A stretch of 64,000 bases of DNA from positions 65,940-129,939 of the forward strand of contig CAZBCG010000008.1 of assembly GCA_964490705.1 (NCBI GenBank), in the 5' to 3' direction. This DNA is from Fodinibius sp964490705. Lineage in GTDB: Bacteria; Bacteroidota; Rhodothermia; Balneolales; Balneolaceae. The stretch's first letter is position 1. Each line of letters begins with the position of its first letter. Shown here piece by piece: positions 9,056 to 17,247 of this stretch. The position numbers and the translations under genes were made by a program. Under the pieces are notes generated by a model that was not told the origin of the DNA, did no database searches, and was given only the letters and a program-made list of their open reading frames with translations.

Positions 9056-10240
9056 TTAATATTGGTGGGCACCGTGTTCACCGATCACAAAAACCCAGCG
9101 AAAAAGTCCCGAAAAGGCTGAATCAGAAAAGCCGGTATTGGTACTTATTTTTGGACCGATTTCGAGCTTTTGGAATTCCGTGGCATACCAGCCAAAAGTT
9201 GCGGAAATGGCTTGCTCGTCCATCTCTGGTGTCATAGGATCTTCGGCATAGCTGTACTGTCCGGTGACAAACCAGCGGCGACTCAGCTGATACTTCATCC
9301 AGGAGTACATACCCCAGGCTTGAACGCTGCTGTTGGTTGGAGTTTCTACATCGCTGAAATAAAATTCATTTTGCCATTCAAATGATTTGTAGGTGTTGTA
9401 TTGGATTGGCTTCCAGATGTAGGTTAAGTCTGCACCGGCCAGGGTGGAGGTGAGTCCATTTTCGTTTCTTCCGGATGCTGCTGATAACCCCAGTTCCAGC
9501 GTTGAATTATCGGATAGCGACCAGAAGTTTTTGAGATGGGCCAGTTTCATGGGCACATTTTCGTTGCTTCGGGCAAAAAGTGGACTTTCATCCGGACCGC
9601 GCGTGATTTCGATAATCAGCTCTTGGTAAAACGCAGGGTTGGGGATGAGCCAGCTCAGCGAAGCTCCCTGATCAATCATCGCTTCGCCAAAGAAATTTTC
9701 ATAAGCTACCGGCATATCGATGACAGGCAGCGCATGCTTGTGAATGGGATTGATGCGCCCAAATGCCTGGCGAAACTTACCCGCTTTGAGCTGTAGGTTG
9801 AACGGCAGGCTCAGTGTTTCCAGATAGACTTCCTCGATTTTTGCATTGAGCTGGCCGCCTTCCCCTTCAAAAACAGGATAGAATTCCGCCTGCGCATAGG
9901 GATCGATAGCTGAGCTAAAATTGAGTTCCACACCCTGTACGTAAGCATCCCAGTTGCGATCGCCTTCACTGGTATAGAGACTTCGAAAATCGCCGATGGC
10001 GCTAATATCGGGATTTCGATTACTTGCCGTGGCGCGAACCGACTGCGACTGTTGCACAGATTGGTTATCCGAGTCATCTTGACCGGATTCTTCCTCTTGC
10101 TGTTGCATCTGTTGTCGTATCTGCTCAACAGAGATTGAATCGGTGGAGGTGCTATCTTGTGCCTGTACACATTGTGTTGCTGAAAAAGTGTACACGGCAG
10201 ATAGAAATAGTACCAAAAAGACAGTGTTAATTTTTTTCAT
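9056..10240 (-). CDS. Outer-membrane beta-barrel protein of the metal-uptake cluster
   Basis: The 394-residue product has a signal peptide (ending CVQAQ), a Gln/Asp/Ser-rich linker of about 45 residues, and then a region of alternating aromatic and polar strands (for example LNLQLKAGKFRQAFGRINP-like strands and SRRWFVTGQYSYAED) ending in a GEHGAHQY tail. This is the build of a porin-like outer-membrane barrel. Its placement 44 bp before the metal-binding protein gene on the same strand suggests it brings the metal, or a chelate, across the outer membrane. No TonB box or plug domain is visible. The functional link is inferred from gene order. Confidence 0.7.
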   Translation of the reverse strand: MKKINTVFLVLFLSAVYTFSATQCVQAQDSTSTDSISVEQIRQQMQQQEEESGQDDSDNQSVQQSQSVRATASNRNPDISAIGDFRSLYTSEGDRNWDAYVQGVELNFSSAIDPYAQAEFYPVFEGEGGQLNAKIEEVYLETLSLPFNLQLKAGKFRQAFGRINPIHKHALPVIDMPVAYENFFGEAMIDQGASLSWLIPNPAFYQELIIEITRGPDESPLFARSNENVPMKLAHLKNFWSLSDNSTLELGLSAASGRNENGLTSTLAGADLTYIWKPIQYNTYKSFEWQNEFYFSDVETPTNSSVQAWGMYSWMKYQLSRRWFVTGQYSYAEDPMTPEMDEQAISATFGWYATEFQKLEIGPKISTNTGFSDSAFSGLFRWVFVIGEHGAHQY

Positions 10241-10324
10241 GGATCATAGGTTCAGTTATCCGGAAAGAAAATAATTTTCCACACGGATGGGCTTAGAAAT
10301 TAGTTTGTATAAAACGACTGGAAA

Positions 10325-10648
10325 CTAAGCCAGAGTCGGAGGGGAACGACCTAAGACCGGGAAGAAGTAACGATTGGGAATCGTGGATATCTGAATAGAA
10401 GGGACGTAAGCAGTACGATTGAAATGCTGCTCTACATCAACAGATGGGGTAATATTTCCCTGCAAAAGATAACCAGAAATGGGACACCGTGCGGTATCTG
10501 TAGTCAGGCAGTGTCCGGTATCCGTAAAATCATCCGGATGATTCCATTCGAAATGTTCATGAGAGTGAAGCGTAGAAATTACCAGATTCATGCTCATGAC
10601 GAGCATGATGGCAAAACTCAAGACGGTATATAATTTTCGCTTGCTCAT
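10325..10648 (-). CDS. Small His/Cys-containing exported protein, possible metal binder
   Basis: This 107-residue protein has an N-terminal hydrophobic segment (about 8-27), then a short region dense in possible metal ligands: HSHEHFEWNHPDD followed by two cysteines in GHCLTTDTARCPISG. The remaining half has no clear motif. It is the first gene on the minus strand before the outer-membrane barrel and metal importer genes, with an 84-bp gap. A role in periplasmic metal handling or sensing is an inference from its ligands and its position. I do not recognise the family with certainty. Confidence 0.6.
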   Translation of the reverse strand: MSKRKLYTVLSFAIMLVMSMNLVISTLHSHEHFEWNHPDDFTDTGHCLTTDTARCPISGYLLQGNITPSVDVEQHFNRTAYVPSIQISTIPNRYFFPVLGRSPPTLA

Positions 10649-10766
10649 GAAATGAATTAAATCTACTGTTTAAATGTATTTCTCACAAGCTGACGAACGT
10701 AAAAATATATAATCGCTATTGTTCTTTTTTGGATATTTGAAAACAAAAAAGGTAAGGATTCAGTCA

Positions 10767-11275
10767 ATGGCAGAACTGTTTGAAACAGCAAAAATATGGT
10801 TTTGGGGATTGGGAGACCAATATGGCGTCAATCCTCTTATTTTTGGAAGTATTTACGTAGGTGCTATCCCGTTCTTTTCGTTAAGCCTCGGTTGGCTTAT
10901 CAGAAATTATCGATTGGATAAATCAATTGTGCTGCCTTCTTTATTGGCAACCTTCTTTTTTATTTCCGCTTATCTCTATTTAATTATTGTGGGACAGAAT
11001 GTGCCGTNNNNNNNNNNNNNNNNNNNNNNNNNNNNNNNNNNNNNNNNNNNNNNNNNNNNNNNNNNNNNNNNNNNNNNNNNNNNNNNNNNNNNNNNNNNNN
11101 NNNNNNNTTCTTTTTTATTTCCGCTTATCTCTATTTAATTATTGTGGGACAGAATGTGCCGTGGTGGGTATATACCGTAGTAATAGCGATGGTAGTTTAT
11201 GGCGTATATTCCACCTATCAAAAAGCGAAGAAGCGCATTCGGAATATTAATGATAAACAAAGTATAGATGAGTAA
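10767..11275 (+). CDS. Small membrane protein, coding sequence interrupted by assembly gap
   Basis: From ATG 10767 the frame reads MAELFETAKIWFWGLGDQYG, then three hydrophobic segments. It enters the N run after IIVGQNVP. The 55 bases before the Ns are repeated exactly after them. When the duplicate is merged the frame continues as WWVYTVVIAMVVYGVYSTYQ and ends KQSIDE at 11275, for a true length of about 117 residues with a basic C-terminus. The stop overlaps the start of the next gene by 8 bp, so the two are translationally coupled and the protein may work with the FAD reductase, perhaps as a membrane partner. An upstream in-frame start at 10719 is possible but lacks membrane-protein character. 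Confidence 0.75.
11008..11107. other. Assembly gap of 100 Ns over a 55-bp contig overlap
   Basis: The 55 bases ending at 11007 and the 55 bases starting at 11108 are identical (both begin TTCTTTTTTATTTCCG and end AATGTGCCGT). The size and the fixed 100-N filler suggest two contigs whose overlap was not merged. Real sequence is probably not missing here. Confidence 0.9.
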
Positions 11276-12746
11276 CTACGATTTTGATGCAGTGGTAATT
11301 GGCGGTGGCGCGGCAGGACTGACGGCCTCCGGAATTGCAGCTAATTTTGGTGCCAAAACCATGATGATCGAAAAAGATCGGTTGGGCGGTGATTGCACAT
11401 GGACCGGCTGTGTACCCAGCAAAGTACTGCTCAAAGCCGGGAAAGTTGCGCAGCAAATGCGTGAGGGTGCTAAATACGGACTGATTGACCAAGAGCCGGA
11501 GATCAATTTTCAGAAGGTTATTGAGCATGTGCATCAAACGCGCCAGGAAATTTATGAGGATGCCGACCGCCCCGAAATTTTTGAGGATATGGGGATCGAA
11601 GTGGTCGCTGGTTCTGCAACATTTCTTGATGAACATACCGTCGAAATAAAAAGCAACGATGGATCCAACCGCAAAATCTCATCGCGGTATTTCTTTATCT
11701 GTGCCGGGGCCAGTGCGTTTGTGCCGTCCATCGAGGGCATTGACAGCGTGCCGTATCTGACGAATGAGTCCCTTTTTGAAATTGAAGATCTGCCTAAAAA
11801 ATTGACGATTATTGGAGCCGGACCTATTGGTACCGAGATGGCGCAGGCGATGCATCGGCTGGGATCAAATGTAACCGTTGTTGATATCGCCGACCGGATT
11901 ATGACGAATGATGATCCCGAGCTGACGTCGATGCTCAGAGAGCAGCTGGAACAGGAGGGCATCAGCTATGAGCTTGGTGCCCAGGTAAAGCATGTCCGCA
12001 GGGAAAATGGTATCACCGTAACTGTTGATGTAGATGGGAACGAAAAGCAGATTGTTTCTGATCGGCTGTTCATAGCAACGGGGCGGCGCGCAAATGTGGA
12101 TGATTTGGGACTCGACGAGGCAAATATTAACTATTCTTCACAGGGTATAGAAGTGAACAAAAAATGCCGCACCAGTCAGTCGCATATTTATGCCTGTGGA
12201 GATATCACTGGACGCTACCAGTTTACGCATATGAGTGAGCATATGGCCAAAGTAGCGACGACCAATGCGCTGCTCAAATTTCCTATGAAAATTGATGAGG
12301 ATCACGTGCCGTGGGTAACTTATACCGATCCTGAATTGGGTCATGTGGGGGCTACGGAAGCGCAACTCAACGAACAGGGCACAAGTTACGAAACCTATCG
12401 ATTTCCCTATTCAAAAATTGACCGGGCATTGACTGACTCAGAAGCCGAAGGCCTAATCAAAATTCATTCGCGAAAGTGGGATGGCAAAATTTATGGCGTT
12501 AGTATTTTGGGAGCGCACGCCGGGGAATTGATATCCGAATATGCGGTGGCGATGAAAAATGGAGTCACCCTGCGCAATCTGGCGGATACCATTCATCCGT
12601 ATCCATCATACGGGTTGGGCGCAAGACGAGCAGCCGATCAGTGGTATATCAAAAATCAGTCGGAGTGGCAGGTGAAGTTGATGAAGAAAATTTTTGGGTA
12701 TCGAGGCGAAGTGCCGGATTTCAGTGATCCGGATCGGATTGTATGA
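11268..12746 (+). CDS. FAD-dependent pyridine nucleotide-disulfide oxidoreductase (mercuric reductase-like)
   Basis: This is a 492-residue class I flavin disulfide reductase. It has an N-terminal FAD-binding motif (VIGGGAAGLTA), the redox pair GGDCTWTGCVPSK with Cys43 and Cys48, the NAD(P) site IIGAGPIGTEMA in the middle, FIATGRR, and the C-terminal dimer domain ending HPYPSYGLGARRAADQ. It lacks the extra N-terminal HMA domain and the C-terminal Cys pair of true MerA, so mercury reduction is doubtful. It resembles the MerA-like/TVP38-linked reductases found beside small membrane proteins. The upstream small membrane protein gene overlaps its start. Confidence 0.9.
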   Translation: MSNYDFDAVVIGGGAAGLTASGIAANFGAKTMMIEKDRLGGDCTWTGCVPSKVLLKAGKVAQQMREGAKYGLIDQEPEINFQKVIEHVHQTRQEIYEDADRPEIFEDMGIEVVAGSATFLDEHTVEIKSNDGSNRKISSRYFFICAGASAFVPSIEGIDSVPYLTNESLFEIEDLPKKLTIIGAGPIGTEMAQAMHRLGSNVTVVDIADRIMTNDDPELTSMLREQLEQEGISYELGAQVKHVRRENGITVTVDVDGNEKQIVSDRLFIATGRRANVDDLGLDEANINYSSQGIEVNKKCRTSQSHIYACGDITGRYQFTHMSEHMAKVATTNALLKFPMKIDEDHVPWVTYTDPELGHVGATEAQLNEQGTSYETYRFPYSKIDRALTDSEAEGLIKIHSRKWDGKIYGVSILGAHAGELISEYAVAMKNGVTLRNLADTIHPYPSYGLGARRAADQWYIKNQSEWQVKLMKKIFGYRGEVPDFSDPDRIV

Positions 12747-12835
12747 TATTAGCCGTGGATTTGCTCAGATCCGAACGGATATTTTGCCTCTATGAAATTA
12801 TTACAAAGTCATGCTAATTTTGAAAATTGGGTTCA

Positions 12836-13015
12836 TCAAGAAAATACTTGAACGAGGAGAGGCCAGGCAAGGTAGATGAACAGCAGAAAGCCGAATCCGC
12901 TGAGTCCAAATAGGTAGGAGGGTTGAATCCAGCTGGCTTCTTCGGATTTGTGGAAATGCTCAATTAATCCACAAACAAAAGTACCGGTCGCTAATCCAAA
13001 AATAAGGTACTCCAT
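12836..13015 (-). CDS. 59-residue membrane protein with two hydrophobic segments
   Basis: A short frame on the minus strand starts at ATG 13013-13015 (MEYLIFGLATGTFVCGLIEH) and ends at the TGA at 12836-12838. It holds two hydrophobic stretches (about residues 3-18 and 36-58) joined by a charged loop, HFHKSEEASWIQPS. The clean alternation of hydrophobic and polar parts supports a real gene, although it is short and I know no family. It stands alone between the flavin reductase gene and the REP-like element. Confidence 0.5.
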   Translation of the reverse strand: MEYLIFGLATGTFVCGLIEHFHKSEEASWIQPSYLFGLSGFGFLLFIYLAWPLLVQVFS

Positions 13016-13040
13016 AATATAAGCTGGATTATCATTAAAA

Positions 13041-13090
13041 TGTCATCCTGAACTTGCCGCGCTCCGTCCATTCGGAGTTTCAGGATCTAA
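13041..13090. repeat. REP-like intergenic element, copy 2 (ATCCTGAA...TTCAGGAT)
   Basis: Arms ATCCTGAA (13045-13052) and TTCAGGAT (13079-13086) match the copy at 7951-8003. A second small hairpin, CTCCG with CGGAG (13062-13077), sits inside. It lies between the 59-residue membrane protein gene and the sucD terminator. Confidence 0.65.
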
Positions 13091-13135
13091 ATACTGAGAT
13101 TCCGAAACTAATATCAAGTCCCAACTAAATTGATC

Positions 13136-13178
13136 AAAAAAAGCTCATCCGATCGAAGAACATCGAATGAGCTTTTGT
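13136..13178 (-). terminator. Rho-independent terminator of sucD
   Basis: On the minus strand a stem built from AAAAGCTCATtCGAT and ATCgGATGAGCTTTT, with a loop of about 8 nt, is followed by seven Ts. It starts 12 bp after the sucD stop. Confidence 0.85.
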
Positions 13179-13189
13179 ACTAAATGAAA

Positions 13190-14065
13190 CTATGCTGTTG
13201 CCAGCAATTCTTTTAGCGTAATGCCGATTTCAGCGGGGCTGTCAACAACGGTAACGCCCGCATTGCGCAGTGCTTGTTTTTTGGCATCGGCTCCGCCGGT
13301 TCCGCCAGAAATAATGGCGCCGGCATGCCCCATGCGTCGGCCGGGAGGGGCCGTGCTACCTGCAATAAACGCTACGACCGGCTTATCCACATTTTCTTCG
13401 ATGTAGGCTGCGGCTTCTTCCTCAGCGGTACCGCCGATTTCACCGATCAGTACAATGGCTTCGGTATCGTTATCTTGCTCAAAAAGTTTGACCGCATCGG
13501 TGTGCGTTGTTCCAATAACCGGGTCACCGCCAATACCGATGGCTGTGCTTTGTCCAAGTCCGGCTTTGGTCAGTTGGTCAACTGCTTCGTAGGTTAATGT
13601 TCCGGATCGGGAAATCAGTCCTACTTTGCCGGGCGTAAAAATACTGCCGGGCATAATGCCGATCTTGGCTTCACCGGGGGTAATTACACCGGGGCAATTC
13701 GGACCGATGAGCGTAGCACCGTGACTGTTTACAATCTGCTTAGCGGTAATCATATCTTTGACGGGAATACCTTCGGTGATACAGATGATTACCTCAATTC
13801 CGGCAAAAGCGGCTTCTGAGATTGCATCCCCAGCAAAAGCAGGGGGTACAAAAATGACCGAGGTGTTGGCATTTTCCTTTTCAACAGCATCGGATACCGT
13901 ATTATAAACCGGCAGATCGTGGTGCGTTTGTCCGCCTTTTCCGGGCGTAACGCCGGCCACCACATTGGTGCCGTATTCAATCATCTGCTCGGCATGAAAG
14001 CTGCCTTCACTGCCTGTAATTCCCTGTACAACGAGTCGAGTATCATTACCTACAAGTACGCTCAT
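13190..14065 (-). CDS. sucD: Succinyl-CoA synthetase alpha subunit
   Basis: This subunit of the TCA-cycle enzyme binds CoA and carries the phosphohistidine in the step succinyl-CoA to succinate plus ATP/GTP. The 291 residues match the usual length. Visible marks are the CoA-binding GITGSEGSFHAEQM near residue 16, GPNCPGVITPGE at 121-132, ISRSGTLTYE, and the active-site His247 in RRMGHAGAI. The partner gene sucC is not adjacent, as is common in this group. The gene is alone on the minus strand, with its own terminator. Confidence 0.97.
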   Translation of the reverse strand: MSVLVGNDTRLVVQGITGSEGSFHAEQMIEYGTNVVAGVTPGKGGQTHHDLPVYNTVSDAVEKENANTSVIFVPPAFAGDAISEAAFAGIEVIICITEGIPVKDMITAKQIVNSHGATLIGPNCPGVITPGEAKIGIMPGSIFTPGKVGLISRSGTLTYEAVDQLTKAGLGQSTAIGIGGDPVIGTTHTDAVKLFEQDNDTEAIVLIGEIGGTAEEEAAAYIEENVDKPVVAFIAGSTAPPGRRMGHAGAIISGGTGGADAKKQALRNAGVTVVDSPAEIGITLKELLATA

Positions 14066-14141
14066 GAACTTTCCTTAATTAAGTTAAATGATTTTCGTAA
14101 GTCGGACGGAATATACCCACATCATCATGATTTGGCAAAGA

Positions 14142-14225
14142 TGAGAATTGAGAATTAGGAATTATGAATTAAAAATTTTACATCCCAATCATTTCCAATT
14201 CCTAATTCATAATTCCTAATTATAT
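14142..14225. repeat. Heptamer-periodic inverted repeat, locus 1
   Basis: The left arm is five 7-bp units (TGAGAAT, TGAGAAT, TAGGAAT, TATGAAT, TAAAAAT from 14142). The right arm is five inverse units (ATTTCCA, ATTCCTA, ATTCATA, ATTCCTA, ATTATAT from 14191). The inner 19 bp of the arms (14153-14171 with 14203-14221) are perfectly complementary. It fills the space between the divergent sucD and dnaG genes. Confidence 0.8.
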
Positions 14226-14243
14226 TCTTATCATTTCATTGCC

Positions 14244-16292
14244 ATGGCAACCATGATTCCTGACGACAAAAAAGAAGAAGTACGCGGCGCGGCGGATATC
14301 GTCGAGGTGGTCGAAGACTACGTCAAACTCAAGCGATCCGGCCGCAGCTGGAAAGGGCTCTGCCCGTTCCACGATGAGAAAACGGCTTCTTTTCATGTTA
14401 CGCCCGATCTCGGAATTTACAAGTGTTTTGGGTGTGGCGAATCGGGCGATGTGTTTAACTTTGTGATGGAGATGGAGGGCGTCGGTTTTGTGGAAGCGAT
14501 GCGCTCGCTGGCCGACCGCTATGGCGTGTCACTGCCCGAAAAAGACGACGGGGAACTCAGCGAAGAACACAATCTGCGCGAAGGCATTTATCACGCCTTA
14601 AAATATGCGGGAGTGTTCTTTTTTCGTCACCTAATGGAAACCGATGAAGCCCAGAAAGCCCGCGATTATCTCAAAAAAAGAGGCTACGATCGCTCGATTA
14701 TCAAAAAATACGGTTTGGGATATGCTCCCGCCAAAGGATCGAAGTTGTATAAAACGGCTATCGATTCGGGTATCAACGAAGAGTATTTGTTGGAGGCGGG
14801 ACTGATAAAGCCCAGCAAGCGCGATGACGGATTTTATGATGCATTCCGGGGGCGGTTGATGTTCCCGATTTTCAATCCCTCGGGCAAAGTAATCGCTTAT
14901 GCGGGACGCGTGCTGGGGAACGAGAAATCAGCGAAATATATCAATTCTCCGCAGACCAAAGTATATGACAAGAGCTCGGTGCTGTACGGCATCAACTTTG
15001 CGAAAAATGAAATCCGCAAGACCAACGAAGTGATTTTGGTAGAAGGCTATACCGATGTTATTTCGCTGCAGCAGTATGGCATCGATAACGTGGCAGCGTC
15101 AAGTGGTACGTCACTCACTCTGCGACAAATGAATCTACTGCACCGCTACGGCGATACGATTACCATGATTTATGATTCTGATTCCGCCGGTCAGCGGGCG
15201 ATGAAGCGGGGCATCAATATTGCGCTACGCGAGGGCATGGATGTGAAGCTGCTTGAGCTGCCCGAAGGCGAAGATCCCGATTCGTTTGTTCGTCAGTTTG
15301 GGAAAGAGGCATTCCAAGAAATGAAGCAGGAAGAGGCCGAAGGCTTTCTGGATTACCTGGTGCACAAGGCGCGTAATGAAGGCCGCTGGAATGAGGAGAA
15401 AGATAAAGTTGTCACCGAGATCCTCGAATCTATCGCCCATATTCCCGATCAGATTAAGCAGGAAGTGGAAGTACAAAAGCTGAATAAAATTTCGAAGATC
15501 GGTGATCGGGCGCTGTTTGATGAGCTCGGAAAAATTCGCAAGCGGGTGAAAGAGGAACGTAAAAAAGCCAAGCAGCGCGAAAAACGTCGCCGTGAACGCG
15601 AAGCACGCAAGAAACAAAATCAGCAGCGGGATAATCGTCCACAGGCACCGCGGCCGCATAGTGTTGGATTCAATGAACAGGTGGAAGCCGATCAGCAAAA
15701 GCAAAGAGCACCGGAACCGCAGGGCAAACGCCCGAATTATGAAAAGGAGCTCATTCGTCTGATGCTGATGTACGAGCGCGACATGATCGACTATATCGGC
15801 TCGCAGTGTAATGGCCAGCAGTTTGAGGATGAACAGCTTCGCAATTTTTATGAGGATATCATCGAACGTTACAAAGAAGAAAAGGAAGTATCTGTGGAAG
15901 CGTATGCCGATCGCGAGCATCCGTATCCCAAATTGGTGGGAGAGGTGGTGCTCGAGGAGCATTCGGTGAGCGAGCGTCATCACGAAAAAGTGGGTATCCA
16001 GTTTAAGAAGGATAAGAATCCCTATCGCACGGCCAAAGGTGCGTTGAAGGCATTAAAGATTCACTATCTCGATCGCCTGCAGGTGGAGTTGTATGAGCGA
16101 TATCAGGCGGCTGATGAAGAGGAGCGCAAAAATGTAATGAAGCAGATGAAGGAGGCTGGCCGCCAGCGCACGCGGTTACAGCAGTCGCCCATTGATGAAC
16201 TATTTCCCGATCCCGATTCGGAGGCCGCTGAAAAAGTATCCGAAAAAGTGTTTAGGTATAAAATGAAGCATGAGCGGGAGAGTAATGAGTGA
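14244..16292 (+). CDS. dnaG: DNA primase
   Basis: This is the replicative primase, which makes RNA primers with the DnaB helicase. The 682 residues contain the CHC2 zinc finger (Cys40, His43, Cys61, Cys64; SWKGLCPFHDEKTASF and KCFGCGESGD), the catalytic core, and a TOPRIM domain with EGYTDVISLQQYG and the acidic pair in MIYDSDSAGQRA. A Lys/Arg-rich linker (about 440-500) separates these from the C-terminal DnaB-interaction domain. Of the two possible starts (14244 and 14253) the first is used; nothing decides between them. The last codons, for SNE and the stop, lie inside the heptamer array that begins at 16282. Confidence 0.97.
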   Translation: MATMIPDDKKEEVRGAADIVEVVEDYVKLKRSGRSWKGLCPFHDEKTASFHVTPDLGIYKCFGCGESGDVFNFVMEMEGVGFVEAMRSLADRYGVSLPEKDDGELSEEHNLREGIYHALKYAGVFFFRHLMETDEAQKARDYLKKRGYDRSIIKKYGLGYAPAKGSKLYKTAIDSGINEEYLLEAGLIKPSKRDDGFYDAFRGRLMFPIFNPSGKVIAYAGRVLGNEKSAKYINSPQTKVYDKSSVLYGINFAKNEIRKTNEVILVEGYTDVISLQQYGIDNVAASSGTSLTLRQMNLLHRYGDTITMIYDSDSAGQRAMKRGINIALREGMDVKLLELPEGEDPDSFVRQFGKEAFQEMKQEEAEGFLDYLVHKARNEGRWNEEKDKVVTEILESIAHIPDQIKQEVEVQKLNKISKIGDRALFDELGKIRKRVKEERKKAKQREKRRREREARKKQNQQRDNRPQAPRPHSVGFNEQVEADQQKQRAPEPQGKRPNYEKELIRLMLMYERDMIDYIGSQCNGQQFEDEQLRNFYEDIIERYKEEKEVSVEAYADREHPYPKLVGEVVLEEHSVSERHHEKVGIQFKKDKNPYRTAKGALKALKIHYLDRLQVELYERYQAADEEERKNVMKQMKEAGRQRTRLQQSPIDELFPDPDSEAAEKVSEKVFRYKMKHERESNE

Positions 16293-16344
16293 TAAGTAAG
16301 GAGTATTGATGGCATTACTTGTTACTCATTATTCATTGCTTAGC
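16282..16344. repeat. Heptamer-periodic inverted repeat, locus 2 (overlaps dnaG stop)
   Basis: The left units are GTAATGA, GTGATAA, GTAAGGA and GTATTGA (16282-16309). The right arm from 16312 reads in inverse units GCATTAC, TTGTTAC, TCATTAT and TCATTGC. The period is 7 throughout and the arms pair imperfectly. The first units overlap the 3' end of dnaG, including its TGA stop at 16290-16292. Confidence 0.7.
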
Positions 16345-16385
16345 AGCTACAAAAATTTCCTATAACTCACTGTATCTATTATAGA

Positions 16386-17210
16386 ATGGCTGATTTTACT
16401 ATCGAACTAAACGTTGCCAAAAAGGCAGCGAAGGCTGCATCCCAAATTATTTCCAAATATCAGCGTGAACGCAACTTTTCGGTTGATTACAAAGGCAAAA
16501 ATGATCTGGTGACCGAAGCGGATGTGGCGGCCGAGGATGAGATTGTATCCATCATTCAAAAGGCATTTCCGGAGGATGATATTCTTGCCGAGGAGACCGC
16601 CGAAATGGCAACTTTGCCTCAGGGACGCACGTGGCTTATCGATCCCATTGACGGAACCACCAATTTTGCACACGGTTTCCCGGTGTATTGTGTTTCCATT
16701 GCGCTTTGGGAAAATCGCCAGCCGAAAATAGGATTAGTGCTCGAAGTTTCTCGAAACGAATGTTTTACTGCGCTGGCCGGCAAAGGCGCTTATTTGGATG
16801 GAAATCCGATTACCGTATCCAGGGTGGAGAGTCCGAAAAAAGCATTGATCGGTACCGGTTTCCCGTATAATGATCTGAGCCTGGTGGATAACTACCTGAA
16901 GTTTTTCCGCATGCTGATGGGCAATATTCAAGCTATTCGTCGTCCTGGTGCTGCTTCGTATGATCTGTGTTGCGTAGCTTGCGGACGATTTGACGGCTTT
17001 TATGAATACGCGCTCAATCCCTGGGATGTGGGAGCTGCAGCGCTGATCGTGCAAGAGGCCGGGGGCGTGATATCGGATTGGCAGGGCAGTGATGACTGGC
17101 TGTTTGGGAAGCGTATCGTTGCCGGAAATTCAGCAATCCATGACTTTCTGCTGGAAGAGATTGGCAATTATTTTGATGAAGAAGAAATAAATGTGAGACG
17201 TCAAACGTGA
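16386..17210 (+). CDS. suhB: Inositol monophosphatase family protein
   Basis: This 274-residue Mg-dependent phosphatase has all family sites: the Glu of AEETAE near residue 70, WLIDPIDGTTNFAHGFP near 84-100 (metal ligands Asp and Asp), and NPWDVGAAALIVQEAGG in the C-terminal half. It would hydrolyse inositol-1-phosphate or a related sugar phosphate in the cytoplasm. SuhB-type roles in rRNA processing are known for Gammaproteobacteria and cannot be assumed here. The stop codon (17208-17210) lies inside a heptamer-repeat arm, so the last residues (NVRRQT) may be repeat-derived. Confidence 0.92.
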   Translation: MADFTIELNVAKKAAKAASQIISKYQRERNFSVDYKGKNDLVTEADVAAEDEIVSIIQKAFPEDDILAEETAEMATLPQGRTWLIDPIDGTTNFAHGFPVYCVSIALWENRQPKIGLVLEVSRNECFTALAGKGAYLDGNPITVSRVESPKKALIGTGFPYNDLSLVDNYLKFFRMLMGNIQAIRRPGAASYDLCCVACGRFDGFYEYALNPWDVGAAALIVQEAGGVISDWQGSDDWLFGKRIVAGNSAIHDFLLEEIGNYFDEEEINVRRQT

Positions 17211-17247
17211 GACAAATCTCTTTCGCATCTCACGTCTGCCGTTTCAC
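17193..17247. repeat. Heptamer-periodic inverted repeat, locus 3 (holds both stop codons)
   Basis: The left arm is GTGAGAC, GTCAAAC, GTGAGAC (17193-17213). The right arm is ATCTCAC, GTCTGCC, GTTTCAC (17227-17247). The two 21-base arms are imperfect inverse copies. The TGA of the upstream phosphatase gene is in the left arm and the TGA of bshB1 (17244-17246, minus strand) is in the right arm. It may also act as a bidirectional terminator stem, but it lacks a U-tract. Confidence 0.8.

Noticed and set aside
10719..10766. Upstream extension of the small membrane protein gene
   Set aside because: The added residues (MFFFGYLKTKKVRIQS) do not fit as a leader, and ATG 10767 gives a protein of normal build.
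11268..12746. Mercury-resistance operon
   Set aside because: The reductase lacks the C-terminal Cys pair and HMA domain of MerA, and no merR, merT or merP gene is nearby.
14142..14225. Possible CRISPR-like repeats at the heptamer arrays
   Set aside because: Units are 7 bp, degenerate and without spacers, and no cas genes are present.
15225..15983. A 252-codon open frame antisense to dnaG
   Set aside because: It lies fully inside the well-supported primase gene, and its translation (Leu/Phe-rich runs) is the mirror of Lys/Glu-rich helices.
16282..16344. Reading the dnaG downstream hairpin as a plain terminator
   Set aside because: The arms pair poorly and there is no U-tract. The period-7 pattern explains it better, although some termination activity is possible.
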